Shown here: positions 13,347-25,100 of the stretch, piece after piece
Numbering within the stretch: position 1 is the stretch's first letter
Layout of the letters: every line of letters begins with the position of its first letter
Assembly (NCBI GenBank): GCA_026419785.1
Contig: JAODTK010005570.1
Span: forward strand, 62,001 to 126,000
DNA from: Sclerodactyla briareus
Lineage: Eukaryota; Echinodermata; Holothuroidea; Dendrochirotida; Sclerodactylidae
Reading direction: 5' to 3'
DNA length: 64,000 nucleotides
The notes under the pieces: generated by a model
What the model saw: the letters and a program-made list of their open reading frames with translations, nothing else
Database searches by the model: none
Told to the model about the DNA's origin: nothing
Made by a program: the position numbers and the translations under genes

Positions 13347-14311
13347 CTAAGAACCGAAACGAAACAACTAAGAGTTCACGTTACAGTTTTACTCTCTTTC
13401 ACAATTGTTGACTTTGGCATGATTACATGATTACATACACACCACACTGACTTACAAGCGATTGGAGGTTCGTGCCAAGCTTGTTTATACATGGATAATT
13501 TACAATGAATGTTGTTGTTTTTTTTCGAATAAAAAACACAACATCGATTCCTTTACGCGTGAGATGCCGAACACACACGAGCGTGGATTACAAGCCCATT
13601 CATGTCAAATAAAAACCTCAAAGAATCGAACCCATGGGTTTCAATTATTTCATCTCACATCGAAAATCGTGGATAGCGTCAACAAATGTGACAGAGAGTA
13701 TGACGTCAGCAAATCTAGTTGAAGTCACATAGTCTATAGATCCCTCTTTAGTCAGCTTTAGCAGTTTAGTGCTGATCAATTAGTTAATCTCCCTCTAAAT
13801 TTAGCTTTGGCTCAATGCGGTTATGTTTCCGTTTAATCGGGGTGGTCACCAATACGCGTTCCACGTGATCAATTAGAGGAAAGCATTCTAAAGCCCGGTG
13901 AATTCATGATGAAGGCCTGAAAATGAGAAATCCGCTTCGTTTCGCTGTTTCAGTAACGTCGCATAGTATCGTTGGCTGTGAGAAGGTCAGCTCGAGGAAT
14001 GTTAGTCCAATATGGTTCTACTGAAAAACGTGTTGTCTTCAGTAGAACTGTAACGTGAATTAATGAGGGGACCCCCCCCCCTCCCACCCCCCTCCTATGA
14101 AGGTGAAAGTGGGCATGAATCCAATCGAGACTTCCCCGACAGCAGGGTTTCTATCCTGATTTTAGCTATCTATTATCTACTCCACCGCTAACATTAATCA
14201 CATGGGGACCTGTGGAGATCTCCGAAGGAAATTATTCGTCTATGCGGTACATGTTTTGCGAATTTGATTAAGTAGTTGAGATTGATAGATGGTGTTCGCC
14301 AATGGAAATAC
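13347..14311. other. Anonymous sequence
   Basis: No gene seen. A pyrimidine-rich patch with C9 and C6 runs lies at about 14070-14093. The small plus frame to 13722 has no recognised domain. Confidence 0.45.
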
Positions 14312-14354
14312 AATAATAATAATAATATAATAATAATAATATAATAATAATAAT

Positions 14355-14386
<32 letters not shown>

Positions 14387-14461
14387 TTATTATTATATTA
14401 TTATTATTATTATTATTCTTATTATTATATTATTATTATTATTCTTATTATTATATTATTA

Positions 14462-14493
<32 letters not shown>

Positions 14494-14545
14494 TTATTAT
14501 TATATTATTATTATTATATTATAATATAATAATAATAATAATAAT
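14312..14545. repeat. (AAT/ATT)n microsatellite
   Basis: About 230 bp of AAT on the left turning into ATT in the middle and back to AAT at the right end, so parts can fold on themselves. It abuts the 5' side of the LINE that follows. Confidence 0.95.
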
Positions 14546-16194
14546 CTGGGCGAGTGTACCAAAAGCTCCGAGACTTTAATAATGGCTACAACCCCACTCC
14601 AGTACCAGACAAAGAAGGACAGGAAAGAAGTGTTCTGTAGAGGAATATGGGGAGTGGAGAAATACCATAACAATGAGGAAGAGGGATAGAGGACTTCAAG
14701 ACCCACTACGAAAACGCCCCCCGACCAACAGACAACACACATAACCGAAGCCGACGTACGGAGAAAGCAACACGTGTCGAACTGGAAGCCACCGGACCAG
14801 ACCATTACAGGCCATTGGTTGAAGAAATGACAACCCTCACCACAGAATAGCGACGCAGTTGCAGCAACTTGTGAACAAACCAGTCGACACACCCAAAGGG
14901 TTGACAATGGAAGGAAATGCCTGATGCCAGAAGGACACAACCAAAGATTCCCTCACCACGAACGTCAGGTCAACACGTGCATACCGACAATGAAGGTGCA
15001 GTCTGGCATCCTGGCTGAATAGATCATGGGTCACCTGACTCGCCTAACTGCTCGCGAGGAACAGAAGTCCGTGGGCAAGAACTCGCCGCACGGAATATTG
15101 CAGTAGCGTGAAGGCTACGCTCCGCACCACACTCATTGATAATGGAGTGATGAACGTGCACAAGATAGACTAGAAGGTATGCAATCTGATCAAAAGTTCC
15201 ATGCGAAATTGGGTTCACTAACCTCACAGCGAACGGGCAACAACGGGCTACTGTTCCGTATGGCACTCAACCCTCCGAAACCTAATGAGAACATCACAAC
15301 GAGGCCTACACTCTGAAGTCGGGCACACAATCACCCCCTGACTGTGACTGTGGATGACCTGAAGTCTATAAGAAGAAGGAGCAGGCGTCGACCAATGTCA
15401 TTACAGTCCAAATCTTTAGTGTTGATATCGGGATGCAGTTCGGCCTCCAGGAGTGCGGACGACTGATCGCCAATAGAGGGAGGGTGCGGGACTACACAAC
15501 TGGCTCGTGCTGAACCGCGGCAGAATTAATGGACGTCGACTTGAACAAAGGGTACAAGTACCTTGGTATCCTACAGGGTATGGAGAACCTCCAAGAGCAA
15601 GTGAAGGCCAATGCTAACAAGGACCTACACCAAGAGAGTGCGACAAGCCTGAGGACCAAGCTAACGGTCAAAATGAAAAGCCTGAATGCATAGCCATGGG
15701 GGTACTGAGTACACCGCAAGAATATTAGACTGGACACAAAGAGAGTTGGCGGAGCTCGACCGGAAAACCGCCACACTTCTCAAATCCACAGTGGATCCAT
15801 CCAATAGGGACATCCATAGTCTCTACTACTGAGGCGAAGGGGGGGCAGGGGTATAAAGGAGAGGAGAACATCGGAACATCGCATGTAAAGAACAAGAGAA
15901 GACCATGAAATACCAAGACCTGAAGTTGAAGATTCAAAGGCTGTGGGACGTGAAGGCAGAGGTGGTTCCCGTAGTGATCGGTAGCTCGGGCAGTGACCTC
16001 CAAATAGATTGCCACCTGCTATTAGAATTCCAGGAAAGCACAACCTGAAGCAGTTGGTCAAACAAGCTATCCTCGGGGAGTGCCCACATCATCAGGAAAG
16101 TCCTAGACCTCCCAGAATCGGGGAGGATTCCGAGGTACGGAACAATTGATATAGGTAACATAATTCCAACATGGCAACAATTGTGACACGTAAG
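14546..16194 (+). mobile_element. LINE (R2-like reverse transcriptase), broken
   Basis: Plus-strand remnant of a non-LTR retrotransposon ORF. Recognisable pieces in order: an ITEADVRRK..ATGPDHYRPL stretch before the RT domain (about 14740-14825); LQQLVNKPV..LTMEG (14855-14920); SGILAE and MGHLTR (15000-15045); the catalytic region TVDDLK (about 15340-15365), with V where most relatives have YMDD; GLEKCGRLI-like and NRGRINGRRLEQR; YKYLGILQ (15549-15573); WTQRELAELDRKTATLL (15730-15780); VVPVVIGSSGSDL; KHNLKQLVKQAILG; and SAHIIRKVLDLPESG (16080-16125). This order and the C-terminal signature belong to the R2-like LINE group common in fish and aquatic invertebrates (family knowledge). The frame changes many times and the middle of the RT is shortened, so it cannot encode an active enzyme as written. 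Both ends sit against AAT microsatellites. Confidence 0.85.
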
Positions 16195-16255
16195 ATAATA
16201 TAATATAATAATACTAATACTAATACTATAATAATAATAATAATAATAAAATAAT
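16195..16255. repeat. (TAA)n microsatellite at LINE 3' end
   Basis: TAATA and AATACT units follow the last LINE codons directly. It may be the element's own 3' simple-repeat tail or the other half of a microsatellite split by insertion. Confidence 0.85.
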
Positions 16256-18879
16256 ACAACTACGAAGAGCAACAATCTAAAGCGTGGTACGAATTATAAT
16301 TCAGGAAAAGTATATTCGTTCTTGTAAAAATTTCCATAAGAAGCGGTGGAAGAGTATGGTTGCCATTTATCAATTTCATTATAAGGCTACAGGAGACGTA
16401 ACAGATCTCTCAATCTTTGGTACTCTTTCGTCGTATGTACGGCTACATTCGATGACGTGCATTGTTCCTACTATGGTTCAGTTTAAATTAGAACACTACA
16501 ACCGTAATGAACAATTTAGACTAATATAGGGCCAAATCAGGATGAATGAACAGGAGCGAGACTCAACATCTGAAGCGATAAGTGTTGGACAGTCCGCTTG
16601 ATCTTTCGAATGCAACAACATTTCGAAATTGTGAATTAGCGGACGTCATACAACCATTCAATTAAAATTAACCTCGTAACCCTTATACAACGCAGGTCCT
16701 CTTCTTCGTTGAAATGATCAGTTTGAAATTGGATTGACCTACAAATCGCTAGGCAGAGTTACCACCTAAGGAAAGCTTACCATAATGTGCGTGAAATAAT
16801 AGTATCATGAAGCTCTCTGGCTCAGCCCCTGTTGGGGAAGCACGAGTGGGTGATAATGTAAAACCGCCGTAGCAAACTAAATCCCACAAACATTCACCAG
16901 ATGACAACAATCGCGCAAGTGTGTAGGTGGAAAATATCCATGCATGACAGTGTATATCATGTGTGCGAGCATGGAATAAGAAACAGGGTTCTCCGAAGGA
17001 GTTGTATCTAGGAATTTATACATGTAGCGATGGTAATAACAGCCACATGGGACGTGCAAAGATTATCGGAATAAAAGCAGTTGTGAAAGATTGGTTCTCG
17101 AAAGCGATTCTGAAAGAACTATGCGGTAGGGGCTGGTACAATTCCAGTCAAAGCGATATCATTTCGGAGTTCCCTTGCGCTCGTGCCCTTCTGCTTCAGC
17201 GTGACTGCCTTCAATCATTATGACTAACAATAAAATAACAAACGAAAAAGTGTTAATCGCTTTATATGAGATCAGGATGGTAATACATCTAAATGACGAG
17301 GCTTCCGAATGGAAGTCAGCGAGCCTAAGTTAGCAATCCGTGTCGGCCACGTATTCCAAAGAATCTACGGCCAGTGATGCATGGTAAAACTCCCTCGAAT
17401 TCAAATTCTTTGTGCCCTACCAGATTTGACACCCTTTCGGGTCCCGAGCTGTTAAATCGTCAAATATAGGGCAGGCGATCGGCGGATGGGGGAGTTGTTA
17501 TAGTAGTATGACTGCGGTTCATTGATAACCTCTGCAAAACTGAGCCTAGGCAGATCATAATAACCGCAGCCCTTCATATTCGTGTATGAAAAACACTACG
17601 GAAGGACGAGGTAATGTAAATAAAATGGACAAACAGACAGTGTGTATAGCAAGGAATCACTAAGCAGTTGCTCAATCCCCCCCCCCCGACAAATTTCTCG
17701 GTACGCGCCTTGTGGTGAATGTACCTTGACAACGAACATAAACGAAAAAGCACGAGGAATGTTCTGACCTTGTGGAATTCTTGAAGAGCGTGCGAGGACC
17801 GCATTTCTAGGGCGAATTTATCATGAGAGCGTGGTAGGTTAATGTACGCGTCAGACAGGAAGGAGAAATTATCCTGGTCACCAGCTGTTAGGCAATTGCA
17901 GGATCATTGTTACAAAAGAGTTTAACGGATTTGTTTTTTAGAGATGGACATAATCGATAAACACTGAGTTCAATTCACTGATCTCAAACAATTAACGATT
18001 TACCTTACCGTTGGAGATTTCAAATGTGACTTTCAACGATCAAATTTTAGAATAGATGGACACCGTCACTCCCAAGTAAGAAGTTTAAAATGTAAGGCAA
18101 GGCGTCTTCGATGACCAAACGTCTCACAGTATTGGCATTATAGGTGGGTCACATATCACTATTCTTCAAGAAATGTAGAAACATGAAGTGGTAAGATAGT
18201 TAAGTGAACCGTGGTGTTCCAAATGTTAGTATAGTAAATTAGGCTTGCTACAGCAGATAACGCTGGAAAGGTAATACAATGCCATTCCGTATGCGATTAT
18301 TCAAATACCGACGACCTCGGCCTGATTGAATCAATTACCAGTGCTATGGTAGCCAAATTGGGGTGAGGTTAGGGTAAAAGTGGGGTGCGAAATAGGGTAA
18401 GGGTTAAACGAAGATACGCGATTGGGAGGGCAGTTAGTGATTACAATTTCTAGACAATATGTTAAGGTTATAGGGTTATTAATATAAAAAAAGGAGACGG
18501 GTACCCATACGTCAGTCATACAACCACTACCACCTACCACGCGACGCGAAAATTTCCAAGCGATCCCAAACAAGCTGCATGAAAATACACGTCGGTGAAT
18601 TATTTATTCCTTTTTTTCTAATAAAACTAAAGCTGTTACACTGAACAACAAATTAGGTGAGGTACAGAACATTAGACTGCCTGACACGCATATACGAACC
18701 ATTTTGCTGGTTTCTGTTATTTGTTCAATATTTTCCCAGAAGGTTATGTCCAAGAAACTTTTGAGCAAAACCAGTTATATCATCTCACCAAGTAGAGGTT
18801 TTAAGAACACGAAACTTCAAATTGAATGCTATTCATGCACTAAATATGCGTGCTCGTAACTTGCTGTTATACCAGTTCG
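16256..18879. other. Anonymous intergenic sequence
   Basis: No exon with convincing splice borders and no repeat family recognised. A C10 run lies near 17681. The plus frame 16963-17223 is open for 86 codons without any recognised motif. Confidence 0.4.
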
Positions 18880-20012
18880 GGGAATTTCCATTCCGCACAT
18901 GTGATCAGGCCACCAGGATTCTTCCTCCGCGCTGAACAGAAGAGAGACCAAGTTTCATGTAATCAGTTAAAACTGAACATGTGCATAGTACTCCACACTT
19001 GTCACATTGGACCGGCTTAACCCAGTAAAATCACGGAACGAACAATAGATCATATCCAGAAACTTCTATGTAAATCGGAAATTTGCATAAATCATACGAC
19101 TAATTTGTCACATTAAATGACCTTCCGTGATAGGTCTCACTCTAAGGTAAATTCACCGAACTGAAGCCATATCCAACCAGTTTTGTGAAAATTGAACGAA
19201 CTTTTAGCCAGAAAGTCAAAAGGCTTAGGGATTCCTTGACTGTACCCGGGCATTCTGGACTCCATCGTGTTAACCTATGTTAATCTTAGACGACCTTTAA
19301 CAGAGCCAAAAACAATAGGATTCATGTACTCATGATAGGGAACGCACATGCGAAGCATCCAGTGATCGTGTTCACAAGTCAAAATTTGCCGAGATAAACC
19401 CAAACGTCAGCTTGATTGGAGCCAAGCATCCTGGACTCATCGTATTCACAAAGTTTCCATCCTTCGACTCTGTTGACCTCAGATGTCATTTACATGCCCC
19501 CCACCAAAAAAAAAAAAAACAGTAGCGTTCATGTCCCACTTTCGGGAATTCACATACAATATGGAATTGATCCATCCAAGTAGGGTCGCATTATAGTGTT
19601 CATAAACTACAAATGGTCCAAAATGTATGCTTGCATGCAGTTCTCGAACATTTTCAAAATTCTCACTAAAATGACCCTAATCCACACCAAAAACAATAGA
19701 GTTCTTGAACTAATCACGATGAGATGCATATCAAGTTTCGGTATGATTGGACCTTACAGTTTAGACTTCATGTTCACAAGGCTTCTAGACTTTGCTCTGT
19801 TGACCTCAAATTACTATCTTACACCCCCCCCCCCCAAAAAAAAAAAACGCTACATGGCCGATTATGGAAACCACATACCAAGTCCGAGCTTTGATCCACC
19901 GCGAGTTGAGTTGTCGTCTTCACAAGCCAGGCGTCACATACATAGACATACACCACATTAACACCACACACCCCATCCCACACGCACCACACACACACAC
20001 GCACACACACTG
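18880..20012. repeat. Degenerate tandem array, unit about 190 bp
   Basis: Diverged units recur with a spacing near 190 bp. Landmarks are AAAAACAATAG (about 19309 and 19688), poly-A after a C run (19503 and 19826-19847), TCTGTTGACCTCAAAT-like words (about 19471 and 19797) and 'attcacaaag/gttcacaagg' words. The array closes in a CA-rich stretch (about 19943-20012). Repeats built around a 'TTGACCT' word are common in marine invertebrate genomes. No coding content. Confidence 0.7.
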
Positions 20013-21258
20013 TCAAGATCATAGGCTCCTCTGACTTCCGGTCCAAATTTGCGATATATCACTGTCAAAACGTATTCTGGGAGGCGCTAGTATTTTCACC
20101 TTCCATGCATGCCTTCTGGGCCTTCTAGTCTTTGCCTCCTTTCCCCTTTCTCGTGAATTCGTGACTATCATCCTCATCTTGAGCTGGTTTCCAAGAAATA
20201 TTCGAGACGACATTTTCTATGCCATTTTCATGTATTGTACTGTAGGCGCGCCCAATACCGTTACGCATATCATTACGGAGGCACCTGCATATAGACTACC
20301 GGGCTGTTTCCACAGAAATAATTCAATAACAAGACTTGATTGTGTGGCAATAATATGCGCGCCAAATATATGGGCCCTCCCTTGGTGATATAGCAAAATT
20401 TGGTTATTTTAGTTTTTTACTGCTTACGCAAGAATCCACTTTTGAGCAAGTCCACACACTACTCATTTATGACTGCACACTGAACAACAAACTTCCTATT
20501 CGACCGAGTAGAGCTGAAGTAGACTATAGGGTTTCTCTCCGGGACGATAACCAATCTGCCAACCAATTTGCTGAAATTGTCTTGTTCGCTCCACGCCAAC
20601 GAATGGTGTCGCTCCGCTCAGATAGTGACCTGCCGCCCCCACGAAATGGTCCAGCCCCCCCCCCCCCCTCTGGCGCCCCCTACTGGGAACTCCTGGCTAC
20701 GCCACTGTATTTGGTTAACAGATAGTTAAACACTAAACACATGTTCTCCTCTCAAATCCGAGGTTGTCCTTCGTTTTCTCTCTCTTTTCTAGGGGTTAAA
20801 GTTTAATGTCGTCACTTTTAATGTCAACATGATAGCACTAGTACAATCGATGTTCTCGATTGGTTCTCCTGCCTGTATGTAAGCATTCACGTTGTAGCTT
20901 GATTCTTCGCTGAAACTTGGGGAAAATGCAATTGCAGAAGTCTTCCATTATTCTTTTATTACGTTGAACTCCAGAATTACCATATAGTGAAGAGTGTAAA
21001 GCTCCCGTTCGTTCCTACCCTCATGGATATTGAAATGAATGGACAATTTTAATAATAGCAGCAGGCAAGCAATTAATTCGTCTCAGTATTGAATGAAATT
21101 ACATAACTGTTATACGCAGTTTCGTGCATATAATGAGACTAAGATTGTCAGCTTGTCGCTCAAATTCTTTCACTTTTATCTGGTATATTATAGTTCCTTT
21201 TTTCTGTCGACAACGAACTTGACGAATTCACCCAGTGAAAAGTAATCTGGTCTCATCT
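20013..21258. other. Anonymous sequence with a C14 run
   Basis: A C14 run near 20655 is followed by TCTGGCGCCCCCTACTGG and CTGGCTACGCCACTG, which looks like the end of a dispersed repeat. No gene is supported. Confidence 0.4.
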
Positions 21259-21378
21259 ACTTCTATCTATCTATCATCTATCATCTATCTATATATCTAT
21301 CTATCTATCTATCTACTATCTATCTATCTATCTATCCATCCATCCATCCTATCCATCATCCATCCATCCATCCATCCC

Positions 21379-21409
<31 letters not shown>

Positions 21410-21498
21410 CTATCTATCTATCTATCTATCTAGCTATCAATCCATCCATCCATCCATTCATCCATCCCTCCATCCCGGTCTATCCCTCCATCCATCCA
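21259..21498. repeat. (TATC)n/(ATCC)n compound microsatellite
   Basis: About 240 bp of alternating TATC and ATCC blocks with occasional one-base losses. The 102-codon frame through it encodes only repeat residues. Confidence 0.95.
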
Positions 21499-21499
21499 C

Positions 21500-22035
21500 T
21501 CAAGTTTTGGCGGACGATACCAAGTGTATCAGGAGGCTGCTAGCGACGATGATGTTGATGTCACGAGATTTGATATAATCTCCAATGGTCTCCCGATTGG
21601 CAAATGTCTTCCATGGCGATGGTGCAAAAGTATCCTTTTTGAATCCCACAATCGACGCTCCCTCGAGTTAAATGGGAAAATTATTCATCAGGTGAATTCA
21701 AAAGGAGTCTCGGAGTTCATTCTTATTCTTCTTTGTAACCCTCTAACAGTGTGCTTACGCTGCGAGGAATGGTAATTGGATTCGTGGATTGATTAGACTC
21801 ACCTCAGTTCCTTTCTTAACATGTTTTTTTTAGCAACTATTGAGACCTTACCTGGAGTATCCTGTCCACATATGAGTCCTCATTCTCGCATATAATCAGG
21901 TAATTGAATCCGTTCAGCGGAGGGCTACCATATTAATTCATTTCTTAGAGATTGACCCTTACGAGAAAGATTAAGGCCTTCTCGAAGCTGTTGTTCTGTC
22001 TACAATTGGGAATGCGGCGTCCAATAACAGTCTTG
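21500..22035 (+). mobile_element. 5'-truncated LINE (CR1/jockey-like RT fragment)
   Basis: Immediately after the microsatellite the plus strand reads [10 protein letters not shown], the ADD catalytic box of the reverse transcriptase. Next come SNGLPIGK, NRRSLELNGKIIHQVNS (about 21650-21702), LRPYLEYPVHI (about 21845) and VIESVQRRATILI (about 21905-21945). This is the usual order from the catalytic box to the thumb of CR1/jockey/L2-type LINEs. Frames change at least twice and stops interrupt the thumb. The start of the LINE coincides with the end of the TATC/ATCC repeat, so the 5' part was lost or replaced there. Not functional as written. Confidence 0.8.
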
Positions 22036-24864
22036 GTTTGTTTTTCAAGAATTGTGGCCAATTTCTTTGGGCCTCTTGGTTTATTCTTCCTCTTTGGGGA
22101 TGTTTTGGCTTCAAGTCATGATGATTTTGTCCTTCTTGCACCTTTTTCAACTACTAAACTGAATCTACTCGGTAATGCGTAAGATACGCAAATCGGCAAT
22201 GATCTACCATGATATGTGTTTAAACGAAAGCTAACTACCATATGTTAGCCTTTTTTTCTTCTATCAAAGTGGGACCATCGCTGGAAATATTAGGGCAGTT
22301 TCACGAGGAGGCCAGAAAACCGTAAGTGCTTTGACCCCAGAGTATCCTCGCTCTTTGTCCGTTCACAGTTGTTTCGTCCGAAATTACAAAACCTTTCATG
22401 AATGCAACGTTTAGTTTTTGTCATTTGGTATATGACCATGCAAATCAATTTACTACGATCATGACGGTGAATACTAAGATAATACTGTCCCAATCTTGTT
22501 CCAAGAATGTGGTAGGGTGATATCGTACTATCGGAACTGGTTCAGCTTCCAAGTACAGATAATCCGCAAGCAATTCAGCTAATTTCAGGCCATATTGTTC
22601 TAGTTAACGGAAAAAGAAACCTATTGTTTGTTTTGTTTTGTTTTGTTTATTCAACACAAGAGATGATACAACAAATAATATACGTAGTGACAGAACAAAA
22701 GACAGATCGAACAATAGAGCCACGGGAGCAAACACCCTCGGCTAAAAGCTGGCCAATTTCCAATGGGGTCCCTCGTAAAAACCACATTCGTATTTTCTTT
22801 CCAATCGTATTTCCATTCTATATTCTCTAAAATCACTCACAACATTTAAACTTAGTTAAACCGTTTGAACTCGTAATTATACACATACATACCAGTTAGC
22901 CTATTGTTGGACGACGTTTCAAATACCTACATGAAATGTGCACAATTCAATTAGCTGACGTGAACTTGCAGAAATTGCGTCTCTTTCTCGCGATGTTTTC
23001 CAGAATTAGCATATGCTAGATATCGCATCCTTGTAAACTTCCCTCAGGGATGAGTTATGGTAAACGGTCCAATCAACTGCCACTAAAGAAAGCCTTAATC
23101 CGCGTTTCATGTATTATCGTATGCCCCCGAGGTGATACTGGCGTCCGGATTACACCGTTCTCTTTCCCTCGTAGTGGCATATTATAACATGATTATACTA
23201 GAATTAATAATTTACATTGTTTCCCCCTCCCTCTGACCTTGTGACCTTCCGGCATAACGGCGAGATGAAAGAGCTGTAGGTGAAGGCTAATCTTGCCCTA
23301 CCTCCCGTCCCACCTCGAGGCACTCCGCAATGCTTTTGGTTATTCCTGCGAAAACAGAACTAGCAACATAGGCTATAATATATTACTCTGGCAACGCTCT
23401 TCTCACCTGACGCTGGCAGGTAACGGCATATTGTGGGTACATATGTCGAGCAAATATCTGCACTGAAGGAAGGTCCCTGCTGGAAAGGTCAACCGGTGTT
23501 TGATACGCCAGCAACAGACCTCTGCAGAAAACAGAATGTCTCCTCTGAGCTTGTCTGTTTGCATGAAGTTGAACGAACAGCGGCGAGTCTTGAACCGCTC
23601 CAAGTATTTATCAACAGATAGATGACCTGCTTGAGCGCTCTACATTCTCAGTGTACCTGCAATATTCATGCAAGATATACGGTCTCTTGATAATCCCGAG
23701 GTCATGAATTTATGGGAAATGAGAGGCATGCAAGTTCTAAATAAATGCATAAATTTGGAAGAGTACTTTCCGTATTTATTTTCACGACGATTTGCACAAT
23801 AGTGTGAACATCGTATCTGCAAGTGGAGGGAATTAGGCAACTATTCAATAGCCCCGCTACCGGTTGGCGCGGAACATATACAAGACTACTGTGCAAAACT
23901 ATACCCACTGTACAATGTACAAATGTATTAGAAATATTCTGAGACATAACACATTTGGTAACGGGATCCGTGTATTGTCAAAATTGCAACATCGGATTGG
24001 TGATTAAAAAAAAAAGGGCCCAGTGAATTGGTGATCCGTCAGGAGTAAGATTTCTGGATTCCATTTATATAACAAAAATGTTATATCGGTTTTCTATCCA
24101 ATTGTTTTGCAATATTTGAATGATAAAATAATCAGTAGTATCTCCTGGAATTAACTTGAAATTTAGATGTTTTAGTGGCCTAAAACTCTCATTAAGACAC
24201 TACGTTAAAAATGTTGTTCATTTACACGACAAATATCGGATACATACCAGTACAATGAAGGTAGGAATGGGTCACAATTGTACCCACATGGTTCTTCATT
24301 CATGCGAGAAGCATTTCGGGAGTATATTCTTTATAATTGGTGATCCGAACTTGCACAGATCATCGTGTTCTAACTAGATGTTTTTCTCATAAGGTAGAAG
24401 TACTGTATTATATAATTTCAGGAGAGCGTGTTTTCACGAATGAATTATTCAATAAATGCTATCTTATCATATGTCCATTATTTATTAATGGTAATTTTTC
24501 AAATTACGATTTATTCCGATGGACAAACAATCTTATAGAAGACGATCCTAGAATCGTGGGCATGTATAAGATAGTTTGATTCGCACTAAATTTACAAACA
24601 GACAGCCACGTTGGGGCAAAATCATAGATCGGAAGATGTCCGCGTGCGTTTAGGCCCTGGCAAAATCATTATCAAGGGTACATCAAGATAACAATAGTCG
24701 ATATAGTGAACGACTCTTGACGAATCTGAAACGAGCGGTATAATCATTGAATTCAAAGCTATAATGATAACTCTTGATGAGTATCGTAATTGCTCCCGCT
24801 AGACGTTTCAGTCGGGCGCATGCGCACTGTACCTGCATTCAAGCCGTGGATGAGTAGCAAATTT
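22036..24864. other. Anonymous intergenic sequence
   Basis: A TTTTG run (22627-22650) is the only simple repeat. The plus and minus frames around 23403-23621 are both open with fairly balanced composition, but neither has a recognisable domain or clear splice signals. Confidence 0.4.
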
Positions 24865-25100
24865 GGTTTAGTTTAGTTTAGTGAAAAGAGGTCAGGAAGG
24901 ACAAAATCCTCATGAACACCCCGAAGCCATAACAACCCAAAAAAGACTCACCCAGAAGCTTAAAGAATTCGCACACAATTCTTCAACACTATCAAGCTGT
25001 TCTTGAACGCATTTCACACTCTCAGACGAACAACATATTCAGGAAGTCTATCCCCCTCATTACTAGCTCTCTGCCAGAGGAGAAATCTTTACGAATGTCC
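24865..25100 (-). mobile_element. LINE 3' end, copy 1 of a shared family
   Basis: Read on the minus strand, a decayed C-terminal pattern (LPEYVVR, then NAFKNSL) at about 25075-24990 is followed by AAGCTTCTGGGTGAG, a poly-T/GGGTTGTTATGGCTTCGG segment, then CATGAGGATTTTGTCCTTCC, CTGACCTCTTTTCACTAAAC and the terminal TAAACTAAAC. The last ~100 bases match 39290-39385 (plus strand) and, in part, 56745-56806, which identifies it as a common 3' end. The coding part is broken. Confidence 0.65.
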
